Source: DAOTZS01 sp034434335 | GTDB lineage: Bacteria > Chloroflexota > Anaerolineae > CG2-30-64-16 | Assembly: GCA_034434335.1 (NCBI GenBank) | Contig: DAOTZS010000239.1 | Span: forward strand, 1 to 10,234 | Length of the DNA stretch: 10,234 nucleotides | Reading direction: 5' to 3' | Part shown: positions 1-5,897 of the stretch, in pieces | Position numbering within the stretch: position 1 is the stretch's first letter | Layout of the letters: the number at the start of each line of letters is the position of its first letter | The notes under the pieces: model-generated | What the model was told of the DNA's origin: nothing | Seen by the model: the letters and a program-made list of their open reading frames with translations, nothing else | Databases searched by the model: none | Position numbers and translations under genes: made by a program

Positions 1-165
1 TCGCCCCTCCTGGGCACTTCGTGCCGGGTGTCGGCCTCCGCCGACACCCCTCATGTATGCATCATGAGAGAGGTCGGCGAAGGCCGACCACTGGCCGCAG
101 GCCCAAAAAGGGTGACGCCTCGGGCGAGCCCTCGGCGGGCCCTTCCAGTCACCGCTGAATAGTTG
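1..165 (+). repeat. Multi-hairpin dispersed repeat, copy 1 (left end outside window)
   Basis: This stretch aligns with 9809-9947 in the same orientation. Over positions 1-116 I count five substitutions (positions 9, 50, 60, 61 and 90). It folds as back-to-back stem-loops: 13-25 (GGCAC/GTGCC), 26-49 (10-bp stem GGGTGTCGGC), 50-68 (CTCATG/CATGAG), 69-92 (AGAGGTCGGC arm with one mismatch) and 93-103 (GGCC/GGCC). A sixth stem is GGTGAC at 111-116 with GTCACC at 148-153, enclosing a 31-base GC-rich loop that is only 5 bases long in copy 2. It ends in CTGAATAGTT at 155-164, the right terminal inverted repeat. The left terminus is cut off by the window edge. No coding function is seen. It ends 37 bp before the sugar kinase start codon. 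Confidence 0.85.
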
Positions 166-201
166 CGCCGCGAGGAGATTACACCGCCTGGAGTTTGCAT
201 T

Positions 202-1392
202 ATGGCCCAAGACTTTGATGCTGTCGTTGCCGGGCACCTGTGTCTGGATATCATCCCTCAACTGAGCAGCATCGCCCCAGGTGCCTTCATGTCGCTGCTG
301 CAACCTGGCCGGCTGATCGAGGTGGGGCCGGCTGCCATCTCGACGGGCGGGCCGGTATCCAATACGGGGCTGGTGCTGCATCGCCTGGGCATCAACACCC
401 GGCTGATGGGCAAGATCGGCACCGACCTGTTTGGGCAGGCTGTGCAACAGGTGGTGGCCAGCTTCGGCCCCAGCCTGACCGAAGGCATGATCGTGGACCC
501 CAGGGTCAGCACCTCTTATACGGTGGTGATCAACCCGCCGGGCGTGGACCGCATGTTCCTACACTGCCCTGGCGCCAACGACACTTTCAGCGCGACCGAC
601 GTGCGTTATGAACTTCTGAGCCAGGCGCGGCTCTTCCATTTTGGCTACCCGCCTCTGATGCGCCGCATGTACGAGGATGACGGCGCCGAGCTGACAACTA
701 TCTTCCGTCGGGCGCGGGAGACGGGTGTCACCACGTCGCTGGATATGGCTTTCCCCGACCCCTCTTCGGCGGCCGGCCGCGCCAACTGGGAGGCCATCTT
801 GCGCGCCACCCTGCCTTATGTGGATATCTTCCTGCCCAGCATTGAAGAGCTGCTCTTCATGCTGCGCCGGCCCACCTATGAGGGGTTATGCCGTGCGGCC
901 GGGGGCCCAGATATCGTGCCCCTGATTACGCCACCCCTGCTCTCTGAGCTCAGCGACCAGTTGCTGGCCATGGGGGCCAGGGTTGTAGGCCTGAAGTTGG
1001 GAGAGCGGGGCTTCTACCTGCGCACAGGTAACCAGCAAGTGCTGGCGGGCCTGGGCCGCGGCCGGCCTTCTGACCTGGCGGCCTGGGCCAACCAGGAACT
1101 CTGGTCCCCCTGTTTCCAGGTGGACGTGGTGGGCACAACGGGTGCCGGCGATGCTACCATCGCTGGCTTCCTGAGCGCCTTCCTGCGTGACATGTCGCCC
1201 GCCCAGGCGGTCACCGCAGCCGTGGCGGTGGGCGCGTGCAACGTAGAGGCCGCCGACGCGCTGAGCGGCATCCGCTCCTGGGACGAGACGTGGCATCGGG
1301 TGGCCGCAGGATGGCCGCGCCGGCCGCTGGACCTCTCAGCTTACGGCTGGCACTACGATCCGCAGAGCCACCTCTGGCGCGCGGCCAGGTAG
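202..1392 (+). CDS. PfkB/ribokinase-family carbohydrate kinase, 396 aa
   Basis: This is a cytoplasmic ATP-dependent sugar or nucleoside kinase of the PfkB (ribokinase-like) superfamily. The N-terminal GHLCLD strand (residues 11-16), the STGGPVSNTG substrate/lid segment (48-57), LKLGERG (264-270) and the family signature GTTGAGDA (311-318) with catalytic Asp317 are all visible. The substrate cannot be read from the sequence. At 396 residues it is longer than the usual 300-330: extra length lies in the 220-300 region and in a C-terminal tail from about 371 rich in Trp and Tyr. The start at ATG 202 is chosen because GGAG at 190-193 sits 8 nt upstream. An in-frame TTG at 163 lies inside the end of the upstream repeat and has no ribosome site. 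The next kinase follows after 32 bp, suggesting co-transcription. Confidence 0.9.
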   Translation: MAQDFDAVVAGHLCLDIIPQLSSIAPGAFMSLLQPGRLIEVGPAAISTGGPVSNTGLVLHRLGINTRLMGKIGTDLFGQAVQQVVASFGPSLTEGMIVDPRVSTSYTVVINPPGVDRMFLHCPGANDTFSATDVRYELLSQARLFHFGYPPLMRRMYEDDGAELTTIFRRARETGVTTSLDMAFPDPSSAAGRANWEAILRATLPYVDIFLPSIEELLFMLRRPTYEGLCRAAGGPDIVPLITPPLLSELSDQLLAMGARVVGLKLGERGFYLRTGNQQVLAGLGRGRPSDLAAWANQELWSPCFQVDVVGTTGAGDATIAGFLSAFLRDMSPAQAVTAAVAVGACNVEAADALSGIRSWDETWHRVAAGWPRRPLDLSAYGWHYDPQSHLWRAAR

Positions 1393-1424
1393 CCTGTCTG
1401 GGCGCCTGGTCCAGGGTTGCCGCC

Positions 1425-2357
1425 ATGATCGTCACGGTTACCCTCAACCCCACCCTGGACAAGACCCTCAGCGTGTCCAGGCTGCAGCCTGGCACGGTGC
1501 ATCGGGCCCGCTTCCTGCGCCAGGACCTGGGCGGCAAGGGGATCAACGTCTCGCGGGCCCTGCGCAGCCTGGGCATCCCCAGCCGGCCGATCGGCTTCCT
1601 GGCCGGTGTCACAGGGCAGGCCATGCGCCACGGGCTGGCAGCTGAGGGCTTCGACGCGCGTTTCATCGAGGTGCAGGGTGAAACGCGCCAAAACCTGACC
1701 TTGCTAGACGAGGCCACTGGCGTCTATACCAAGATCAACGAACCAGGCCCCTCGATCGGCCCGGCCGATGTGGCTGCCTTGCGGGCGCTGGTGATCGAGC
1801 TGGTGCAGCCAGGGGATATCTGGGCGTTCTGTGGGAGCCTTCCCCCAGGCGCGCCCGCCGCACTCTATGGAGAGTTGATCCACCTGGTGCAGACACGTGG
1901 TGGGCTGGCGATCCTGGACACCAGTGGCGAGCCATTGCGCGCTGGCCTGACCGCGCGGCCCTGGGGCATTAAGCCCAACAGCGAAGAGGCAGCCGAGATC
2001 GTAGGCCACCCCGTGGTCAGCGATGAAGAACATCTGCAGGCCGCGCGTTCCCTGCGAGAGGCCGGAACCCAGGTTGTCTGCCTGACGCGTGGGGCGCAGG
2101 GGTTGCTGTTGGCAGCAGGGGAGGAGTTCGTGTGGGCTGTCCCACCGCCAGTGAGAGCCCGCAGCCCGGTGGGCGCAGGGGATGCTGCTCTTGCCGGTTT
2201 GCTCTGGGCCATGATGGACGGGTGTGACGCGCTCGAGATGGCGCGCCGCGCCGTGGCCTGCGGCACCGCGGCGGCCATGCAGGAAGGCACGGGGGTGGGA
2301 GATCGCAAGTTGGTGGAAGGACTTCTGGGCCTGGTCCAGGTACACCCTGCAGACTGA
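1425..2357 (+). CDS. 1-phosphofructokinase-family hexose kinase, 310 aa
   Basis: The protein belongs to the 1-phosphofructokinase branch of PfkB kinases (FruK, LacC/tagatose-6-phosphate kinase, PfkB), which phosphorylate a sugar phosphate with ATP, typically fructose 1-phosphate to fructose 1,6-bisphosphate. Features of that branch are the N-terminal TLNPTLDKT (residues 6-14), GGKGINVSRAL (36-46), GSLPPG (137-142), KPN (183-185) and SPVGAGDA (247-254) with catalytic Asp253. The length is normal for the family. ATG 1425 is preceded by AGGG at 1413-1416 with 8-nt spacing. It lies 32 bp downstream of another PfkB kinase, and no PTS or transporter gene is visible, so assignment between fructose 1-phosphate, tagatose 6-phosphate and fructose 6-phosphate is open and I give no symbol. 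Confidence 0.9.
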   Translation: MIVTVTLNPTLDKTLSVSRLQPGTVHRARFLRQDLGGKGINVSRALRSLGIPSRPIGFLAGVTGQAMRHGLAAEGFDARFIEVQGETRQNLTLLDEATGVYTKINEPGPSIGPADVAALRALVIELVQPGDIWAFCGSLPPGAPAALYGELIHLVQTRGGLAILDTSGEPLRAGLTARPWGIKPNSEEAAEIVGHPVVSDEEHLQAARSLREAGTQVVCLTRGAQGLLLAAGEEFVWAVPPPVRARSPVGAGDAALAGLLWAMMDGCDALEMARRAVACGTAAAMQEGTGVGDRKLVEGLLGLVQVHPAD

Positions 2358-2389
2358 AAGTTGTGGGCCGAAAGGTCATAGATAGCCAA

Positions 2390-2416
2390 AACGGGTGATT
2401 GTCTATCCTGCCCGTT
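2390..2416. repeat. Inverted repeat over the -35 region of the peptidase promoter
   Basis: AACGGG at 2390-2395 is matched by CCCGTT at 2411-2416, with a 15-nt loop that contains the proposed -35 box. A second short inverted repeat, TGTATT (2420-2425) with AATACA (2435-2440), overlaps the -10 box. These may be operator half-sites for a regulator. The first could alternatively be a weak 3' hairpin of the kinase operon, but there is no T-run after it. Confidence 0.4.
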
Positions 2417-2427
2417 ATGTGTATTAT
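2399..2427 (+). promoter_or_regulatory. Sigma-70-like promoter for the LysM/M23 gene
   Basis: TTGTCT at 2399-2404 and TATTAT at 2422-2427 are separated by exactly 17 bp and resemble the TTGACA/TATAAT consensus (4 and 5 of 6 matches). Predicted transcription would begin near 2434, giving a leader of about 29 nt that includes GGAG at 2451-2454. This supports separate transcription of the peptidase from the kinase pair. Confidence 0.5.
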
Positions 2428-2462
2428 AGGGCAGAATACATGTCGGACTTGGAGCGTCTTGT

Positions 2463-3479
2463 GTGATGCGTTGGCATGCACGCGCAGCGGTTGGCTTATG
2501 CGTAGCCCTGGCGTTGAACCTGGGCCTGTTCGCCGCGGCCCTGGCCGGGCAACCCACCCCTGTCATCACCACCCCTACCCCCACCCCTCTGCCGACGGCG
2601 ACCCCCACTGGGCCGACCCTGACGCGAGAAACTGGAGGGCGGGGCACGCTCATCTTCCTGCCCCTGGCCGGCCGGGCAATAGGTGCAGGCGTCCAGGACA
2701 TCAACCCTGACCGCTTCACCTATATCGTCCAGCCTGGTGACACCCTCTGGTCGCTGGCGCTGGATTTCGGCCGCGACCTGGACACCATGGCGTGTGCCAC
2801 TACCCCCACCGGCCCTGATGTGGAAAAGCTGGTGCCTGGCCAGGAGATCACCGTGCCGGCGCTCACCGACCTGTGCTATACGGTCGTCCCCGGCGACACG
2901 CTGGCGGGCATCGCAGCTCGCCACGGCCTGACGGTGGAGGCCATTGTGGCCATACCCTGGAACGGTTTCACCTCGCCCCCTTACAAGGTTGTGCCGCGCC
3001 AGCGGGTGCTGTTGCCCGGTGCCAGGCCGGCAGCCCGCCCCCGGCCAGACCGCGACATCGTCAGCTACGCCACTGATGAGTGGGCCCGCTCGGCCTATCC
3101 CGACTGGCCGTTTGGGGATGGCAAGTTCATCTGGCCGGTGGAGGGACCGATTTCGCAGTATGCACGGCCGGGGCACCAGGCCATTGATATCGCAGTGCCG
3201 GTGGGCACCCCGGTCAAAGCCGCGGACCGCGGCACGGTGGTAATGGCCGGCTGGAGCCCGGCTGGCTACGGCTTTCGGGTGGTGATCGACCACGGCATTG
3301 ATTATGTCACCCTGTATGCCCACCTTAGCGACATCTATGTTGAGGTGGGGCAGGTGGTAGGCAAGGGCCAGGTGATCGGCCTGAGCGGTGCCAACGGCAA
3401 CGTCACCGGCCCCCATCTGCATTTCGAAATCCGCGACTTCGGCATCCTGGTGGATCCGCTGACTTTGCTCCCCAGGTAA
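2463..3479 (+). CDS. Secreted LysM-LysM-M23 peptidase (peptidoglycan hydrolase-like), 338 aa
   Basis: This is an exported cell-wall protein. Residues 7-28 form a hydrophobic signal segment ending in ALA (26-28), a plausible signal peptidase I site. A Pro/Thr-rich linker follows at 31-52. Two LysM domains, which bind peptidoglycan, start at YIVQPGDTLWSLA (about 87-132) and YTVVPGDTLAGIA (about 139-185). The C-terminal M23 (lysostaphin-type) metallopeptidase spans about 222-338: His238 and Asp242 (HxxxD) and HLH at 318-320 supply the zinc and catalytic residues, with YAH at 285-287. All key residues are present, so an active endopeptidase is likely rather than an EnvC/NlpD-type inactive activator. 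GTG 2463 has GGAG 8 nt upstream; ATG 2466 immediately after it is an equal alternative. It has its own promoter-like sequence and is followed by palindromic DNA. Confidence 0.93.
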   Translation: MMRWHARAAVGLCVALALNLGLFAAALAGQPTPVITTPTPTPLPTATPTGPTLTRETGGRGTLIFLPLAGRAIGAGVQDINPDRFTYIVQPGDTLWSLALDFGRDLDTMACATTPTGPDVEKLVPGQEITVPALTDLCYTVVPGDTLAGIAARHGLTVEAIVAIPWNGFTSPPYKVVPRQRVLLPGARPAARPRPDRDIVSYATDEWARSAYPDWPFGDGKFIWPVEGPISQYARPGHQAIDIAVPVGTPVKAADRGTVVMAGWSPAGYGFRVVIDHGIDYVTLYAHLSDIYVEVGQVVGKGQVIGLSGANGNVTGPHLHFEIRDFGILVDPLTLLPR

Positions 3480-3495
3480 GCCGGGCCTCTGAGAA

Positions 3496-3631
3496 GCTAC
3501 CCGGCGATAAATCGCCGGGCTAAGAGGGCAAAGCCCCCCTCGGGCCGAGGGCCCTCGGGACCGAGGCCTTCGGGGCTGGATACTTAGCCCGCAGGGCTTC
3601 GCTCTTTCAGCCCGGACGTTTACGTCCGGGC
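3496..3631. repeat. Cluster of strong palindromes downstream of the peptidase gene
   Basis: The gene-free DNA starting 17 bp after the stop holds several strong stems. They are CCCGGCGA-TAAA-TCGCCGGG at 3500-3519, a perfect 14-bp palindrome CCGAGGGCCCTCGG at 3545-3558, AGCCC-GCA-GGGCT at 3586-3598, and GCCCGGACG-TTTA-CGTCCGGGC at 3610-3631. GGGCTAAG at 3517-3524 can also pair with CTTAGCCC at 3583-3590, so the whole block could close on itself. No T-run follows any stem, so these are not standard intrinsic terminators. Paired stems with a 4-nt A/T loop of this kind are, from general knowledge, typical of dispersed extragenic palindromes. Copy number cannot be judged here. Confidence 0.65.
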
Positions 3632-3691
3632 CTTCTGGCAAAAACCTACACTTGTAAGCCCTCTCTTTCCCCCCTTGAGGGTGCTTAAAAA

Positions 3692-3718
3692 TTCACCACG
3701 AAGGCCCAAAGACACCAA
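3692..3718 (-). repeat. Remnant of a widespread intergenic sequence motif
   Basis: Read on the - strand this 27-bp segment runs TTGGTGTCTTTGGGCC and then TTCGTGGTGAA. It closely resembles a TTGGTGTCTTTGTGCCTTCG-type sequence that I recall as a frequent intergenic fragment in many bacterial genomes. The resemblance is from memory. The surrounding 3632-3773 shows no ORF or other structure I can interpret. Confidence 0.35.
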
Positions 3719-3773
3719 TTCGCCGCCCAGAATACCCCCTTCAAAGGATTCCCCTGCTGGCCCCCTCGCGAAG

Positions 3774-3802
3774 ATGACGTCTGTGCGGAAAAAGGGTATA
3801 AT
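3774..3802 (+). promoter_or_regulatory. Sigma-70-like promoter giving a leaderless DUF2085 mRNA
   Basis: A perfect TATAAT lies at 3797-3802, with ATGACG (4 of 6 to TTGACA) at 3774-3779 and a 17-bp spacer. The ATG at 3809 begins only 7 nt past the -10 box, where transcription itself is expected to start. There is no room for a Shine-Dalgarno sequence, so translation is probably leaderless. Confidence 0.65.
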
Positions 3803-3808
3803 GTCGCC

Positions 3809-4624
3809 ATGGAGAGGAGTGCCGGGCAAGAGCGCGTATCTGTGCGCCACCGTGATGGACCGTTGGTGCTGGCTGCCGGCGCGGTGATCGTGGCTTTGCT
3901 GTGGGCCACACCGGGGGGCCTGCTCGACAAAGTGGACCGGCTGGCATATGCAGTCTGCCACCGCATCCCGGAGCACTCTTTCGCCTTTGCCGGCCGGCCC
4001 TTGCCGCTCTGTGCTCGCTGCAGTGGCACCTATCTCGGCGCCCTGGCCGGGCTGATTGCCCTGGCCTTGCGCGGCCGGGGTCAGGCTGGCCTGCTGCCGC
4101 GGGCGAGGTGGAAGCTGGTATGTGGCCTTCTGGTCTTGCCATGGGCTGTGGACGGGTTCAATTCTTTCCTGAGCCTGCTCCCTGGGCTGCCACACCTCTA
4201 TGAGCCACATAACCTCTTGCGCCTGACAACCGGCACGCTGGAAGGGCTGGTGATCGCGGTCTTCCTGCTGCCAGTCGTCAATATGGCCCTTTGGGCCCGG
4301 CCTGCCCCTGTGCCCTCTCTGGCAGGGTGGCGCGATCTGGCCGCGCTGCTGGCCGGTGGTGCGGTGGTGGCCGGGCTGGTGGGGAGCGGATGGCCAGCCC
4401 TGCTCTATCCGCTGGCTCTGGCCCAGGGCCTGAGCATCGCGCTCCTGGTGGGAGCAGTCAACACCATTCCGGTGCTTATCTTGTTGCATCGAGAGGGGCA
4501 GGCGCAGCACAGAGCAGAGGTGGTGGCGCCCCTGCTGGCCGGCCTGGCGTTGGGGCTGCTCGAGCTGACCCTCATCGGCCTGGGCCGGGCTGCCCTGAGT
4601 GGGTGGCTGGGATTGGCTATTTAG
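3809..4624 (+). CDS. DUF2085 integral membrane protein, 271 aa
   Basis: The sequence carries the DUF2085 signature: Cys50-His51-Arg52, Ser57, then PLCARCSGTYLGAL at 66-79 with Cys68 and Cys71. The CHR and CARC groups could bind a metal or form a redox centre, but the function of the family is not known. Hydrophobic segments at about 18-33, 75-88, 103-113, 144-162, 177-193, 197-225 and 236-258 make it a polytopic inner-membrane protein. The segment WAVDGFNSF (112-120) follows the third helix. ATG 3809 fits the end of the promoter exactly. GGAGAGGAG at 3811-3819 looks like a ribosome site, but no good start follows it: the in-frame GTG at 3842 is 22 nt away. The stop is followed by an extended -10 motif, so it is probably monocistronic. 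Confidence 0.85.
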   Translation: MERSAGQERVSVRHRDGPLVLAAGAVIVALLWATPGGLLDKVDRLAYAVCHRIPEHSFAFAGRPLPLCARCSGTYLGALAGLIALALRGRGQAGLLPRARWKLVCGLLVLPWAVDGFNSFLSLLPGLPHLYEPHNLLRLTTGTLEGLVIAVFLLPVVNMALWARPAPVPSLAGWRDLAALLAGGAVVAGLVGSGWPALLYPLALAQGLSIALLVGAVNTIPVLILLHREGQAQHRAEVVAPLLAGLALGLLELTLIGLGRAALSGWLGLAI

Positions 4625-4642
4625 AGGATGCTACGGAAGGTG

Positions 4643-4651
4643 TGGTATACT
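4643..4651 (+). promoter_or_regulatory. Possible extended -10 promoter for the DUF4013 gene
   Basis: TGG followed by TATACT (4643-4651) matches the extended -10 pattern TGnTATAAT with one mismatch. No convincing -35 box is present, which extended -10 promoters can tolerate. Transcription from about 4658 would give a roughly 255-nt leader holding the structured block at 4701-4824. Confidence 0.4.
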
Positions 4652-4700
4652 TGCAACTGCTCAGGCTTTCCGTCCATCGGCAGGAAGAAGAGGGCATCAA

Positions 4701-4824
4701 AGGGTATAGGGCTACCCTACGCCGACCTTTTCTACGTAACTGCCTACCTGCGCCGACTGAAGTCGCCCGCTCTGGGCCTTTGGCCTGTGGTCGGCCTGCG
4801 CCGACGCCTGGCGCGTAGGTAGTT
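4701..4824 (+). promoter_or_regulatory. Cloverleaf-like structured leader upstream of the DUF4013 gene
   Basis: An outer helix pairs 4738-4747 with 4815-4824 (ten pairs, one G-U), then 4750-4754 with 4810-4814 after a 2-nt bulge. Inside it are three stem-loops: CGAC-TGAA-GTCG (4754-4765, sharing a base with the outer helix), GGCC-TTT-GGCC (4775-4785) and GTCGGC-CTGC-GCCGAC (4790-4805). A further hairpin, AGGGTA/TACCCT, lies at 4701-4718. The termini AACT...AGTT and the GTCGGC/GCCGAC hairpin also occur in the multi-hairpin repeat at 9786-9947. It could therefore be a diverged relative of that element or an RNA regulator of the gene below. I recognise no known riboswitch class. Confidence 0.5.
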
Positions 4825-4899
4825 GCCCTTCTGCGGAGAAAAGAGCTGGACAAGCGCGTTTCTGCTATCCATCCTGAAGGCACGCAATCACCACTCAAA

Positions 4900-4906
4900 A
4901 GGGAGG
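4900..4906 (+). promoter_or_regulatory. Strong ribosome binding site of the DUF4013 gene
   Basis: AGGGAGG ends 7 nt before ATG 4914. It is the strongest Shine-Dalgarno match in the window and fixes the start of the gene. It contrasts with the leaderless DUF2085 gene just upstream. Confidence 0.8.
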
Positions 4907-4913
4907 AACGGCT

Positions 4914-5615
4914 ATGGATTTCGGCAAGGCTTTCGTTTTTATGTTTGAAGACCCAGACTGGCTGCGCAAGCTGGGCATTGGCACCCTGGTAGTGCTGATC
5001 GGCACCCTCTTCTCGCCTATCCTGATTGGCCTGGTCCCCCTGCTTATTGTGGCAGGCTATTGTCTGGATGTGCTGCGCAACGTGATGGAGGGCCGGGAGT
5101 ACCCCCTGCCAGAGTGGGAGGATTGGGTTGGGTTCCTGGTACGCGGCCTGAGATTGGCTGGTGTCTTGATCGTTTGGGCGCTACCCCTCATTATTGGCGC
5201 TATCCCCATGGGGATTGGCAGCGCCCTGCTGGACAACCGGAGTGGCGGTGCGCAGGCAGTAGGGGTGTTGCTCCTTATCTGTGGTTCCTGTCTGGCACTG
5301 CTGTGGGGGCTGTTCCTTTTCCTTCTCTCTCCGGCCATTTATGCCCGTCTGGCCCGTACCGGGCGTTTTGGGGCTGCCTTCGATCTGGTCAAGCTCTGGG
5401 ATTTCACGCGCGCCAACCTGGGCAATGTGATCGTGGCCGTCCTTCTCACCTGGGTAGCAGATCTGATCGCCGCCATCGGAGGTTCCCTCCTGGGCGTGAT
5501 AGCGGTCGTGATCGGTTTGTTGGTGACGATTCCCTTTGCTACCTTGTGGAGCTACCTTGTGCAGGCCCACCTGTACGGCCAGGTGGCCAGGCAGAGCGAA
5601 GTGCCGGTGGAGTAA
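4914..5615 (+). CDS. DUF4013 integral membrane protein, 233 aa
   Basis: The opening MDFGKAFVFMFEDPDWLRKLGIG, with an amphipathic FEDPDW...K segment followed by a long hydrophobic stretch, and the motif GREYPLPEWEDW (60-71) are characteristic of DUF4013 membrane proteins, whose function is unknown. Hydrophobic segments lie at about 22-50, 79-105, 114-140, 171-190 and 192-214. The N-terminal 18 residues and the loop around 51-78 are probably cytoplasmic. A soluble loop with FDLVKLWDFTRANLGN (156-171) repeats the pattern of short aromatic helices before membrane segments. ATG 4914 has a near-perfect ribosome site. The gene is preceded by a structured leader and followed 49 bp later by the broken DUF4160 gene. 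Confidence 0.85.
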   Translation: MDFGKAFVFMFEDPDWLRKLGIGTLVVLIGTLFSPILIGLVPLLIVAGYCLDVLRNVMEGREYPLPEWEDWVGFLVRGLRLAGVLIVWALPLIIGAIPMGIGSALLDNRSGGAQAVGVLLLICGSCLALLWGLFLFLLSPAIYARLARTGRFGAAFDLVKLWDFTRANLGNVIVAVLLTWVADLIAAIGGSLLGVIAVVIGLLVTIPFATLWSYLVQAHLYGQVARQSEVPVE

Positions 5616-5664
5616 GCGCATCCTGGCAAGGTACAGTTGGGAAGAGCAGAGGCTACTGCAAGCT

Positions 5665-5897
5665 ATGCCAACCGCTCTGCGAACCGGGCCCTACCGCATC
5701 TATTTCTACTCCCATGACTGTGATGAGCCACGGCACATGCATGTAGATCGAGAAACCCGGAGCGTTAAGTTCTGGCTCGATCCTGATGTAGTGCTAGAAG
5801 AGAATCACGGGTATGACCGTAAGAGTTACGCGTCATCGAGCGCATCTGGCGCGAGAACCTGGAGATCTTGAGGCATGAATGGGGATGTCTTCTGTAG
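5665..5897 (+). pseudogene. DUF4160 gene broken by a one-base loss
   Basis: The first 53 residues, MPTALRTGPYRIYFYSHD through HMHVDRETRSVKFWLDPDVVL to GYDRK, match the DUF4160 family well. After position 5823 the reading frame degenerates into SYASSSASG and stops at 5871. The expected family ending, LRVIERIWRENLEILRHEWG, is instead encoded in the frame running 5826-5897. Restoring one base (AAGAG to AAGGAG, giving K-E-L-R) would rebuild a complete protein of about 76 residues ending at the TAG at 5895-5897. The restored frame would overlap the start of the DUF2442 gene by 19 nt, the usual layout for a coupled pair. DUF4160 has no established activity; a role as one half of a toxin-antitoxin-like pair is only a suggestion. 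It could be a true pseudogene, an assembly error or, less likely, recoding. Confidence 0.8.

Noticed and set aside
1..165. CRISPR array or integron attC sites
   Set aside because: The hairpins differ from one another in sequence and length and are contiguous; there are no regular repeats with unique spacers and no integrase or cas gene.
163..201. TTG at 163 as the start of the first sugar kinase
   Set aside because: It lies in the terminal sequence of the upstream repeat and would add 13 residues unlike the family; ATG 202 has GGAG at 8 nt.
51..254. Antisense ORF across the first repeat copy
   Set aside because: It would be encoded by hairpin arms and the 5' end of the kinase gene; there is no similarity and no conserved frame in the second copy.
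3500..3519. Intrinsic terminator for the LysM/M23 gene
   Set aside because: The stem is strong, but it is followed by CTAAGAGGG rather than a T-run, and it belongs to a cluster of similar palindromes.
4628..4822. Small ORF of 64 codons in the DUF4013 leader
   Set aside because: It lacks a ribosome site and its sequence is fully explained by the hairpins; no similarity is recognised.
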